Of a stretch of DNA of 64,000 nucleotides, positions 17,963 through 27,266 are shown one piece after another. The translations under genes and the position numbers were made by a program. The stretch comes from Fidelibacterota bacterium (GTDB lineage Bacteria; Marinisomatota; Marinisomatia; Marinisomatales; S15-B10): NCBI GenBank assembly GCA_002715465.1, contig PAYY01000006.1, positions 1 to 64,000 on the forward strand, written 5' to 3'. Below the pieces are notes generated by a model that did not search any database, was not told where the DNA came from, and saw only the letters and a list, made by a program, of their open reading frames with translations. Each line of letters begins with the position of its first letter. Position 1 is the stretch's first letter.

Positions 17963-18025
17963 TTTCGTTCGCTCTAATCAATCTGGTTAGGGTATGTTAA
18001 CTAACAATAAAGGAGACAACAAGAA

Positions 18026-18316
18026 ATGGCACTGAAAATTAAGCCTTTGGCTGACAGAGTCGTTGTCGAACCTGCAGAGGCTGAAGAGGTATCTGCTGGT
18101 GGGATTATTCTTCCCGATACTGCTCAGGAAAAGCCTCAGCAAGGGAAGATCGTTGCTGTTGGACCAGGTAAAGTAAGTGATTCAGGAAATTTAGTTGAGC
18201 CTACTTTAAAAGCTGGTGACAGCGTCCTATATGGTAAGTACTCTGGAACTGAAGTAACCATTGATGGCAATGAGTACTCAATAATGCGCGAGAGTGATAT
18301 CCTCGCAATCCTATAA
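18026..18316 (+). CDS. groES: Co-chaperonin GroES
   Basis: The 96-residue Hsp10 lid that caps the GroEL cavity. It shows [11 protein letters not shown] at the N-terminus, the mobile loop (about residues 17-34, [19 protein letters not shown]), the GKVVAVGPG-type motif ([10 protein letters not shown]) and the [13 protein letters not shown] roof region. A strong ribosome site (aaaggagac) precedes the ATG. Expression is controlled by the CIRCE site upstream, and groEL follows after 28 bp. G/C usage at third positions is higher than in neighbours, as expected for a highly expressed gene. Confidence 0.98.
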   Translation: MALKIKPLADRVVVEPAEAEEVSAGGIILPDTAQEKPQQGKIVAVGPGKVSDSGNLVEPTLKAGDSVLYGKYSGTEVTIDGNEYSIMRESDILAIL

Positions 18317-18341
18317 AATAGAACTATTCAGAGGAGAATAA

Positions 18342-19982
<1,641 letters not shown>

Positions 19983-20010
19983 TCTACTCTTTTAGTAGTA
20001 ATTCTGTTGG

Positions 20011-20047
20011 AGAAGCCTTTTGCTTTTGCGAAAGGCTTCTTTTTTTT
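20011..20047 (+). terminator. Rho-independent terminator of groESL
   Basis: A 10-bp perfect stem (agaagccttt 20011-20020 with aaaggcttct 20031-20040) encloses a 10-nt loop and is followed by eight more Ts. It is a textbook intrinsic terminator placed directly after groEL. Confidence 0.95.
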
Positions 20048-20112
20048 TATAAATTTAAATTTTTCATTTCTTCAACTTGTCTTACCATCGATAGAAACCT
20101 AAATTCTTTCCT

Positions 20113-20478
20113 ATGGGAACGATCAGAATGAAAAAGATAACTTTCTATGGTTACCATGGAGTAGATGAATCTGAACGTAAGTGTGGTGGAACCTTTGAGA
20201 TTGACCTTGAAATTAAAGCAAATTATTTGAAATCAATGGTCTCAGATCGATTGAAAGATAGTATCGATTACAGCAAAATTTATGAATGTGTCAGGGATTC
20301 CTTTTTTGAAAAACGATTTCATCTTTTAGAAGCATTAGCTACCCATATTGTTAATTCTTTAATGAATGATTATCCATTAGATTCTATAAAAATTATTGTA
20401 CGGAAACCACATGCTCCAGTAAATGGTTTGATAGAAAGTGTAGAGTTTGAGTTTGAAAAGGAAAGAAATAATGACTGA
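20113..20478 (+). CDS. folB: Dihydroneopterin aldolase
   Basis: Converts 7,8-dihydroneopterin to 6-hydroxymethyl-dihydropterin in folate synthesis. It shows the FolB pattern: ITFYGYHGVDESER near the N-terminus with the catalytic glutamate in E-R, SDRLKDSIDYSKIYE in the middle, FHLLEALA, and a C-terminal VRKPHAPVNG with the conserved Lys-Pro. The ATG at 20113 gives 121 residues; an inner ATG (residue 6, IRMKKI) is equally possible. The gene overlaps folK, so the two pathway steps are made together. Confidence 0.9.
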   Translation: MGTIRMKKITFYGYHGVDESERKCGGTFEIDLEIKANYLKSMVSDRLKDSIDYSKIYECVRDSFFEKRFHLLEALATHIVNSLMNDYPLDSIKIIVRKPHAPVNGLIESVEFEFEKERNND

Positions 20479-20971
20479 TGTTTACCTTAGCCTTGGGTCA
20501 AATATCCAACCAAGGCTCAAAAATTTACATTCAGCTATAAACTCAATAAATGAAATTCCAGAAACTTTTGTAAGAGAAATCTCCTCAATTTATAGAACTG
20601 AACCTTTTGCGTCAAAATCTCAACCATTTTATTTTAACTCTGCTGTTTTGTTACAAACCAAACTTTTACCCGGTCCATTATTAGATCAATTTGGAATGAT
20701 TGAAGAGAGTCATGGAAGACCATCAATTAGGAAAAAAAATAAATCTAGGACACTTGATATTGACATCATTTTTTTTGGCAACACTATTCTTAATACAAAA
20801 AATCTAAAATTACCTCATCCGTTTTATTCTCAAAGGCGTTTTGTTCTTATACCTTTAAGTGAGATTTCCCCTGAATTAATTTGCCCTGATACAAAAAAAT
20901 CTATAACTGAGACTTTAGCTTGTTGTAATGATAATTCTGATGTGGAAATTATTTGTAGGCCATTGCAATGA
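20471..20971 (+). CDS. folK: 2-amino-4-hydroxy-6-hydroxymethyl-dihydropteridine pyrophosphokinase
   Basis: Adds pyrophosphate from ATP to 6-hydroxymethyl-dihydropterin, the step after FolB. The start at ATG 20471 gives MTDVYLSLGSN, the normal HPPK opening, whereas the upstream TTG at 20447 would add eight residues that do not fit. Conserved items are YLSLGSN, IYRTEPF, QPFYFNSAV and the signature SRTLDIDIIFFG (two metal-binding Asp) followed by LPHP. The 166-residue length is normal. It overlaps folB by 8 nt and the deoxynucleoside kinase by 4 nt. Confidence 0.93.
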   Translation: MTDVYLSLGSNIQPRLKNLHSAINSINEIPETFVREISSIYRTEPFASKSQPFYFNSAVLLQTKLLPGPLLDQFGMIEESHGRPSIRKKNKSRTLDIDIIFFGNTILNTKNLKLPHPFYSQRRFVLIPLSEISPELICPDTKKSITETLACCNDNSDVEIICRPLQ

Positions 20972-21609
20972 AAAATTTGTATTATGTAGCTATAGAAGGT
21001 GTTATTGGTGTAGGGAAGACTAGTCTTGCTGGACTTCTTGAAGAAAGATTAAATGCGAAATTAATCTTAGAAAAATTTGATGAAAATCCATTTTTATCAG
21101 ATTTTTACATTGATCCTGAAAGATATGCTTTTCAAACACAACTTTTTTTTCTTCTTAGTCGTTACCGTCAACAACAAGAATTGAGACAAATAAACGTTTT
21201 TCATAATTTAATTATTTCCGATTATATGTTCGTAAAGGATCGTTTATTTGCTTCTTTAAATCTTGATGAAAAAGAAATGTCCTTGTATGATTCTATTGCG
21301 AAAATTTTGGAAAAAAATATAATCAATCCTGATCTTGTAATTTATCTTCAAGCAGACACCCAAAGATTGATGGAGAGGATTGTTATGCGAGATAGAGAAT
21401 TTGAAAAGAATATCTCATCGGATTATATAGAAGGGCTTAATCAAGTTTATAATGAGTATTTTTTTAGATTTCAAGATTGTCCTTTACTTATAATTAATAC
21501 CAATGATATAGATTTTGTTCATAATAAAAAAGACCTTGAAGAAGTAATTAGTTATATTAGGAAACCTGTTAGTGGAACAAAATTTTATAATCCTGTTACT
21601 GATATATAA
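20968..21609 (+). CDS. Deoxynucleoside kinase (dGK/dAK family)
   Basis: Phosphorylates deoxynucleosides for salvage. The P-loop GVIGVGKTS is at residues 11-19. Downstream are the FQTQLFFLLSRYRQ region, a DYMFVKDRLFA segment in place of the usual DRS motif, and the LID-like RDREFE with catalytic/phosphate arginines (about 142-147). Length 213 fits the dNK family. The start overlaps folK (ATGA) and the stop precedes the next small gene by a 1-nt overlap. This folK-dNK adjacency is common in FCB bacteria. Which deoxynucleoside is preferred is not visible. Confidence 0.88.
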   Translation: MKNLYYVAIEGVIGVGKTSLAGLLEERLNAKLILEKFDENPFLSDFYIDPERYAFQTQLFFLLSRYRQQQELRQINVFHNLIISDYMFVKDRLFASLNLDEKEMSLYDSIAKILEKNIINPDLVIYLQADTQRLMERIVMRDREFEKNISSDYIEGLNQVYNEYFFRFQDCPLLIINTNDIDFVHNKKDLEEVISYIRKPVSGTKFYNPVTDI

Positions 21610-21788
21610 TGTTTAAAATCATCTCGCTTTTTTTGGTAGGTTATCTAGTTTATAAATTAATTAATTTGAAAAAGTTTCTATTTAATTCATACAGAAGTGT
21701 TTATAAAAAAGAAAGTTCAATTCTTGGAATTCGTGATGAAGATATTCGCGAAGCAGAATTTAAAGATATAGAAAGGGAGGATATATAA
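21609..21788 (+). CDS. Small single-pass membrane protein with acidic tail
   Basis: This ORF of 59 residues is short enough to be missed by length cut-offs. It begins with ATG overlapping the dNK stop (TAATG) and its stop overlaps the DoxX start the same way. The N-terminus is hydrophobic (about residues 4-20, IISLFLVGYLVYKLINL), followed by a basic stretch and an acidic tail (GIRDEDIREAEFKDIERED). The ribosome site gggagg for the next gene lies inside its end. The tail resembles the D/E-A-D/E-F endings of DUF4834-like small FCB proteins, but that is only a resemblance. Confidence 0.65.
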   Translation: MFKIISLFLVGYLVYKLINLKKFLFNSYRSVYKKESSILGIRDEDIREAEFKDIEREDI

Positions 21789-22216
21789 TGTTTAACAAAA
21801 TAAAAAAAATACTTGATAATAAATTTGATTTTGGAATTCTATTGTTAAGATTGTTCTCTGGTTATCTGATGATAGTTCATCATGGTTATGGGAAAATTAT
21901 AGGAGGTCCTGATAAATGGGAAAAAATAGGTGGAGCAATGGAGATATTTGGTATTTATTTTTTTCCTACGTTTTGGGGATTTATGGCATCATTTTCTGAA
22001 AGTGTTTGCGCTTTTTTTCTTATTTTTGGGTTATTTACTGTTCCATCAACCTTTTTGCTTTCAATTACAATGTTTGTTGCAGCATATGGACATATTATTG
22101 ATGGTGAAAACGCTGAAAAACCTTTTCTATTTGGGGTAATTTTTCTATTTATAATGTTAACTGGTTCAGGTAGATATAGTTTAGATGGGAAATTTTTTAC
22201 TCATCAAGAAAAATGA
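21788..22216 (+). CDS. DoxX family membrane protein
   Basis: A 142-residue inner-membrane protein of four helices. The DoxX pattern LLRLFSGYLMIVHHGYGKI is near the N-terminus (about 20-38), followed by an acidic/aromatic loop, ESVCAFFLIFGLFT and a final YSLDGKFF. DoxX-like proteins are linked to thiol/redox and quinone functions, but the role of this one is not known. It is translationally coupled to both neighbours: TAATG upstream and a 4-nt ATGA overlap with the 2Fe-2S protein, which suggests a redox connection. Confidence 0.85.
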   Translation: MFNKIKKILDNKFDFGILLLRLFSGYLMIVHHGYGKIIGGPDKWEKIGGAMEIFGIYFFPTFWGFMASFSESVCAFFLIFGLFTVPSTFLLSITMFVAAYGHIIDGENAEKPFLFGVIFLFIMLTGSGRYSLDGKFFTHQEK

Positions 22217-22575
22217 AGTATGAAAAACATATTTTTATTTGTACAAATGAGAGATCACCTGATAGTGGACAAGGTTCCTGTTCTTTAGTTGGTGGGAAGG
22301 ATATAAGATATGAATTTGTAAAACTAATTAATAATCATGGACTTAAAGCTAAGGTTCGCTCAAATAAGACTGGATGTCTAGATGCCTGTGAATTAGGTCC
22401 TATATTGGTAATTTATCCTAGTGGATTTTGGTATGTAGGGTTTACTGTTGATGATGTACATGAAATTTTTGAAAAATCTGTTCTCAAAGATGAGCCTATA
22501 GAAAGAATTCTTGCAAACTCTAAGACTTGGGAAAAATTGGAAAAAATCAGGAAATCAGAGTCTAGCCTTAAATAA
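22213..22575 (+). CDS. Thioredoxin-like (2Fe-2S) ferredoxin
   Basis: The 120-residue protein has the thioredoxin-fold 2Fe-2S ligands C10 (FICTNER), C23 (GSCSLVGG), C55 and C59 (TGCLDACELGP), the arrangement of NuoE-like and shethna-type ferredoxins. It should act as an electron carrier in the cytoplasm. It overlaps the DoxX gene by 4 nt. The C-terminal segment after residue 95 is charged and variable. The partner is not identified, although the DoxX link is suggestive. Confidence 0.9.
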   Translation: MKYEKHIFICTNERSPDSGQGSCSLVGGKDIRYEFVKLINNHGLKAKVRSNKTGCLDACELGPILVIYPSGFWYVGFTVDDVHEIFEKSVLKDEPIERILANSKTWEKLEKIRKSESSLK

Positions 22576-22725
22576 ATCGAATTTTGTCAAGCTTTTTATT
22601 AATTAAAATTTCAGCAAAATTCAAATCTATCTGATTCACATTTTTTATATTAGCACATAGTTTTTTAAGAATTTTTTCATGTTATAATGCCTTTAATTAA
22701 TAAATGTTATTCAATTATATTCCTT
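22576..22725. other. AT-rich convergent intergenic region
   Basis: The 150 bp lie between two genes that converge. I see no gene. The imperfect dyad gaattttg...caaaattc (about 22580-22626) with a long AT-rich loop could help end transcription but lacks a G/C core. Confidence 0.4.
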
Positions 22726-23608
22726 TTATCTCAATTCTAATTTTAAATCAACACTTTTAGCTTGATTGGTAAGAGCACCAATAGAAACACCATCAATACC
22801 GGTGCATACATAGTCTGGGAGTTTTTCAAGTGTTATTGAACCAGAAGATTCAATGAATATTGAATCTCCATCTTGCAAATTACGTATTAATTTTACACAA
22901 GCTTTAGTTTCATCGGGTGACATATTATCTAGAAGAAAGCCATCTAATTCTATGTCTTTTGCCTCTTCTATCTGCTCAATAGAATCAACTTCAAGCTCAA
23001 CAGGAATTTTCGGATGGATACTTCTTGTAAATGCTTCAGCATTTTTCAATCCTCCAGCTGCTAATATATGATTATCCTTAATGAGGACAGCTGATGACAA
23101 ATCCATACGGTGATTATATGCACCTCCACAAGCGACGGCATATTTTTCTAATCGTCTTAATCCAGGTGTTGTTTTTCTGGTATCAAGAATTTTAAAACCT
23201 GGGGGGGCTGGTATATTAACATATTTTCTTACGTTTGAAGCAATACCACATAATCTTTGCATTAAGTTTAATACAACTCTTTCTCGTGTTAATATATCTC
23301 TAAGAGATCCTTCAATGGTAGCTAGTTTTGTACCTTTCACTACATTGTCTCCATCATTAGCAAGTATATTAACCTTAGTTAAGTCAGCAAAACAGTGCCG
23401 TAGAACTTCAGCTCCAGAAAAAATGGTATTCTCACAACTTAAAATGTCAGCTTTCCCTATGTCTTCAGGAGGAATAAACGATTCTGTTGTTAAATCTCCA
23501 TATGGAGCGTCCTCAGAAAAGAAACGAAGTACTTGATTCCTAACCCATTCTCCATCTAGGGAAAGTATTTGGTCAAATTGAATACGTTTTATGTTAGTTT
23601 TTCTCCAT
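22726..23608 (-). CDS. nadC: Nicotinate-nucleotide pyrophosphorylase (carboxylating), start frame broken
   Basis: Makes nicotinate mononucleotide from quinolinate and PRPP in NAD synthesis. The C-terminal barrel is clear (ERVVLNLMQRLCGIAS, LDTRKTTPGLR with the PRPP-site Arg/Lys, HRMDLSSAVLIKDNH, DNMSP). The frame continues upstream of the GTG at 23340 with the normal NadC N-terminus (EDAPYGDLTTESFIPP), so that GTG is not the true start. No ATG, GTG or TTG exists in this frame before a stop codon. The ATG at 23608 lies in another frame, separated by a run of five T (23598-23602 on the plus strand). Removing one base gives a 293-residue protein beginning MEKTNIKRIQFD, of normal length. Confidence 0.85.
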
Positions 23609-23609
23609 T

Positions 23610-24389
23610 TTATAAAGACAAAAGTTTCCCGCCATCAACTGGGAGATTTATGCCATTTATATAAGAAGCAGCCGGTGATGCCAGAAAGGCAATGGCATAT
23701 GCTATTTCTTCTGGCTGAGCTATTCGTCCCACAGGTATTTCGGCTATAATTTCTTGATTTATTGTATGTGAATTTAAACCTCGTTTAGATGCAATGTCTG
23801 ATATAAGAGCTTTTAGACGTTTTGTATTAGTAGGTCCTGGCAATACATTGTTAACTGTAATTCCAAAGGCCGATACTTCCCTAGATAGGGTTTTAGCCCA
23901 GTTTGCTACAGCACCTCTAGTTACATTTGATACTCCTAGACCAGGAATGGGTTCCTTTACAGAGGTCGAGATTACATTAATTATTCTGCCATATCCATTT
24001 GTTTTCATTCCAGGCAAAACTGCTTTTGTAATAATATGATTACAGATTAAATGCTTTAAATAAGCCTGAATAAATTGCTCATTTTTAGATTTTGTAATTT
24101 CCCCTGATGGTGGCCCTCCTGTGTTATTAACAAGAATATGGAAGGGACCATGACGACTAACATGAGATTTTATCCTTTCATCAACAAGTTTTTCATCTCC
24201 GAAATCAACACATACAGCTTGATGTCCACTGCCATTAAGAGAGTCACGCAACTTTATTAAGGATTCCTCATCTCTTGCTACTAAAGTAACGGTGGCTCCA
24301 AGAGTTACTAATTCTTCAGCTGTAGCTTTACCAATTCCTTGGGTACCACCACAGATTATGGCTTTATATCCAGATAAATTTGTATCCAT
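23610..24389 (-). CDS. Short-chain dehydrogenase/reductase family protein with altered catalytic residues
   Basis: A 259-residue Rossmann protein with the NAD(P) motif GGTQGIGKA (15-23) and the NNTGG motif, ending in LPVDGGKLLSL like FabG-type reductases. In the active site the serine is kept (ISTS) but the Tyr and Lys of YxxxK are replaced by Ser and Arg (GVSNVTRGAV). A subfamily with the SNxxR pattern is known to me among bacterial SDRs annotated as 3-oxoacyl-ACP reductase, but its reaction is unclear. It sits directly upstream of nadC on the same strand, with 1 bp between its stop and the putative nadC ATG. Confidence 0.8.
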   Translation of the reverse strand: MDTNLSGYKAIICGGTQGIGKATAEELVTLGATVTLVARDEESLIKLRDSLNGSGHQAVCVDFGDEKLVDERIKSHVSRHGPFHILVNNTGGPPSGEITKSKNEQFIQAYLKHLICNHIITKAVLPGMKTNGYGRIINVISTSVKEPIPGLGVSNVTRGAVANWAKTLSREVSAFGITVNNVLPGPTNTKRLKALISDIASKRGLNSHTINQEIIAEIPVGRIAQPEEIAYAIAFLASPAASYINGINLPVDGGKLLSL

Positions 24390-24504
24390 TAAATTAATTA
24401 TTTATTATATCAGTTTAATTTAATTTTCATATTAACCACCGAAATGTAAAGAATAATCTATGAGTTTAATATATCAGAAATGATGGATAAACGTTTTTAT
24501 TTTG

Positions 24505-24588
24505 TGCCCGGAACAGGAATCGAACCTGCACCTCATTGCTGAGACATGACCCTGAATCATGCGTGTCTACCAATTTCACCATCCGGGC
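24505..24588 (-). tRNA. tRNA-Leu (CAG)
   Basis: On the minus strand the acceptor arms GCCCGGA/TCCGGGC pair fully. The D-arm region GGTGAAATTGGTAGACAC, the anticodon arm CATGA-TTCAGGG-TCATG (anticodon CAG), the long class II variable arm (TCTCAGCAATGAGG) and the T-arm GCAGG-TTCGATT-CCTGT are all present. Length is 84 nt. CCA is not encoded. Confidence 0.95.
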
Positions 24589-24666
24589 TTTGCAAAAAAC
24601 AGTTTATAATATAATGTTTTTCAAGTTGATTTAAATTAGGATAACAGCCAAACATGTTTATAACCA

Positions 24667-25320
24667 ATGTCATTTATTGAAAAAATAAGTCAACATCGTT
24701 TGATACCTCTTTTTTATCATAATGATGTAGAGGTATGTAAGAAGGTTTTAGATGCTATAATTAATTCTAACTTGCCAATTTTAGAATTTGCTAATAGAGG
24801 TCCTAAATCAATTGAGAATTTTGAACACCTAAACAATCATATAGGGACCAATTCAAATTTTTTGTTAGGCGCTGGCTCGGTGAAAAATTCCAAAGAAGCT
24901 GAAACTTTTATTAAAGTTGGAGCAAAGTTTATAGTTTCTCCTTTCTTAGATAAATCAATAGGCATTATATGTGCAAAACATAATGTTTCTTGGATACCTG
25001 GTTGTGGAACATTAACAGAAATGATTATTGCAGAAAATTCTGGAGCTGAATTGATCAAATTGTTTCCAGCCTCTGTGTTTGGCCCTAAATTTATTTCAGC
25101 AGTTTTAGCTCCTTGCCCAAATTTAAAAATAATGCCAACGGGTGGTGTTACTACTAAGATTGACAATTTGATTGAATGGTTTCAATCAGGAGCGTATTGT
25201 TTGGGTATGGGATCAAAATTAATATCAAAAAAATATTTGATTAATCATGATTTTAAAGGTTTACAAAAGCATATTCTTCAAGTGATCAAAAAAATAGAAT
25301 TAGCTAAGGATAAATTATGA
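24667..25320 (+). CDS. eda: KDPG/KHG aldolase (2-dehydro-3-deoxy-phosphogluconate aldolase)
   Basis: Cleaves 2-keto-3-deoxy-6-phosphogluconate to pyruvate and glyceraldehyde-3-phosphate, the last step of hexuronate breakdown. The catalytic Glu and neighbour Arg are in LEFANRG (E40, R44), the Schiff-base lysine K131 is in LIKLFPAS, and the phosphate site is in MPTGGV. The 217-residue length is normal. It is first in a four-gene set with KDG kinase, mannonate oxidoreductase and mannonate dehydratase, and overlaps the kinase by 4 nt (ATGA). The insertion of ANR in place of the usual T/RT sequence after the Glu is a variant also found in FCB members. Confidence 0.9.
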   Translation: MSFIEKISQHRLIPLFYHNDVEVCKKVLDAIINSNLPILEFANRGPKSIENFEHLNNHIGTNSNFLLGAGSVKNSKEAETFIKVGAKFIVSPFLDKSIGIICAKHNVSWIPGCGTLTEMIIAENSGAELIKLFPASVFGPKFISAVLAPCPNLKIMPTGGVTTKIDNLIEWFQSGAYCLGMGSKLISKKYLINHDFKGLQKHILQVIKKIELAKDKL

Positions 25321-26408
25321 ATATAAAAGAAATAGAAAATTGTCAATATGATCTGTTATCACTTGGTGAAGTTATGTTAAGAATGGATCCTGGTGAAGGT
25401 AGGATTAGGACTACTAGATTATTCAAAGTTTGGGAAGGAGGTGGTGAATACAATGTTGCTAGAGCAATGAATAAATGTTTTAAGAAAAGAAGTGCTATAG
25501 TTACCTCATTTGTGAAAAATGAAGTGGGAAAATTAATTGAGGATCTTATTCTTCAAGGAGGAGTAGATACTAAATATATTAAATGGAAGGATTTTGATGG
25601 GATAGGAAGATCAGCTAGAAATGGGATTAATTTTACTGAAAAGGGATTCGGTGTGCGAGGTGCACTTGGTTGTTCAGATAGAGGTAATACGGCTATATCT
25701 CAACTTAAACCAGGAGATATAGATTGGGATAATATTTTTAATAATGGTGTAAGATGGTTTCATACTGGCGGAATTTTTGCGGGTCTTTCAGAAAAGGCTC
25801 CCTCGGTAATATTAGAAGCGATGGAGTCAGCAAAATCTCATAATACAATTATCAGTTATGATTTGAATTATAGAGAATCATTATGGCAATCATCAGGTGG
25901 TACAATAGCTTGTCAAAAAATAAACAATAAAATAATTAATTATGTAGATGTCCTAATTGGGAATGAAGAAGATTTTACCTCCTGTTTAGGTTTTAAGGTT
26001 AAGGGTATTGAAAAGGATTTATCATCTTTACCCATTGATGGATTTAAATCAATGGTTAAAGATGTCAGTAGGAAATATGAAAATCTAAAAATAATTGGGA
26101 CAACTCTTAGAAGAGTGAAAAATGCCGGTATTAATGATTGGAGTGCAATCGCATGGGGTAAAAAGGAAGGCTTTGTAGAATCCGTAGCTATGCCAGACTT
26201 ACCAATTTATGATCGTGTTGGAGGAGGAGATGGGTTTGCTTCAGGTATGATCTTTGGTATATTGGAAGATCTAGGGCTTGAAAAAGCTGTTAATTATGGA
26301 ACTGCTCATGGCGCATTAGCAATGACAACTCCAGGAGACACATCTATGGTTTCTTTTGATGAAGTAATAAGTTTAGCTGAGAATCCTAATTTTAGAGTAA
26401 TTCGATAA
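25317..26408 (+). CDS. kdgK: 2-dehydro-3-deoxygluconate kinase (PfkB family)
   Basis: Phosphorylates KDG with ATP, supplying the substrate of the Eda aldolase. The PfkB N-terminal glycine motif GGGEYNVARAM (about 38-48) and C-terminal anion-hole motif YDRVGGGDGFASGM (about 299-312, catalytic Asp in GGGDG) are present. At 363 residues it is a little longer than E. coli KdgK. The wording LGEVMLRMDPG...RTTRLFKVWEGG matches the KdgK-like group of sugar kinases. The context supports the substrate assignment. Confidence 0.88.
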   Translation: MNIKEIENCQYDLLSLGEVMLRMDPGEGRIRTTRLFKVWEGGGEYNVARAMNKCFKKRSAIVTSFVKNEVGKLIEDLILQGGVDTKYIKWKDFDGIGRSARNGINFTEKGFGVRGALGCSDRGNTAISQLKPGDIDWDNIFNNGVRWFHTGGIFAGLSEKAPSVILEAMESAKSHNTIISYDLNYRESLWQSSGGTIACQKINNKIINYVDVLIGNEEDFTSCLGFKVKGIEKDLSSLPIDGFKSMVKDVSRKYENLKIIGTTLRRVKNAGINDWSAIAWGKKEGFVESVAMPDLPIYDRVGGGDGFASGMIFGILEDLGLEKAVNYGTAHGALAMTTPGDTSMVSFDEVISLAENPNFRVIR

Positions 26409-26420
26409 ATAGGAATTATT

Positions 26421-27239
26421 GTGGAAGATATTTTTTCAATAGAGAAAAAAGTAATTGTTATTACTGGAGGTGCTGGTTCATTAGGAGCTTCAATAGCTGA
26501 ATATTTAGTTCAAAAAGGTGCTGTTCTTATAATTTTGGGTCGTACTTCTTCGACTCTGCTTAAACATGTTAATAAGCTAAATAAATTGATTCCTTCCTCC
26601 TCTTCGAGTTATACAGCAGATGTATTGAATGAAGAAAAATTAAAAGAGATTAGAGAAAATATTTTAAATCAATATGGTAGGATAGATGGTTTAATCAATG
26701 CTGCGGGTGGGAATTTAGCAGAAGCAACTCCAAATTCAGATCAAACCATTTTTGATATTTTACCAGATGATTTAAAAAAAGTCATTGATTTAAATTTAAT
26801 GGGAACAGTTTTACCTTCATTTATATTTGGAAAAATTATGGCTAATCAACACTCTGGATCTATAATTAACATATCTTCTATGGCTTCTAAACAGGTTCTA
26901 ACACGTGTTTTAGGTTATTCAATGGGGAAGGCAGGTGTTGAAATTTTTACTAAATGGATGGCAATGGAACTAGCTACAAAATTTGGGGAAAAAATGAGAG
27001 TAAATGCAATTGCTCCAGGTTTTTTTATAGGTAAACAAAACAAAGAATTATTACTTAATGAAGATGGGAGTTATACTCGGAGAGGTAGGAAGATTATTAA
27101 AAAAACACCAATGGGTAGATTTGGATATGTTAGCGATCTAAATGGCTCAATTCAATATCTTTTGAGTGATGCGTCAAAATTTGTTACAGGAACAATACTG
27201 AATGTTGATGGTGGTTTTAGTTCTTTTTCAGGAATCTAA
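26421..27239 (+). CDS. SDR-type D-mannonate oxidoreductase (fructuronate reductase)
   Basis: The 272-residue short-chain dehydrogenase has GGAGSLGASIA (about 16-26), NAAGGN, catalytic Ser in INISSMAS and the YSMGK active site (Tyr and Lys intact). The start is GTG 26421. SDRs of this type (UxuB/YjmF-like) reduce fructuronate to mannonate. Its position between KDG kinase and mannonate dehydratase supports this role. It differs from the E. coli UxuB long-chain type, so the gene symbol is left open. The NAA-GGN and AEATPN wording is characteristic of the group. Confidence 0.85.
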   Translation: MEDIFSIEKKVIVITGGAGSLGASIAEYLVQKGAVLIILGRTSSTLLKHVNKLNKLIPSSSSSYTADVLNEEKLKEIRENILNQYGRIDGLINAAGGNLAEATPNSDQTIFDILPDDLKKVIDLNLMGTVLPSFIFGKIMANQHSGSIINISSMASKQVLTRVLGYSMGKAGVEIFTKWMAMELATKFGEKMRVNAIAPGFFIGKQNKELLLNEDGSYTRRGRKIIKKTPMGRFGYVSDLNGSIQYLLSDASKFVTGTILNVDGGFSSFSGI

Positions 27240-27266
27240 TATAAAACTAGAATGTTGTTCTACTAA

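Noticed and set aside
20447..20470. Earlier TTG start for folK
   Set aside because: The extra residues do not match the HPPK N-terminus, while ATG 20471 gives the exact family start.
24505..24588. Integration site at tRNA-Leu
   Set aside because: I found no direct repeat of the tRNA 3' end and no integrase gene nearby.
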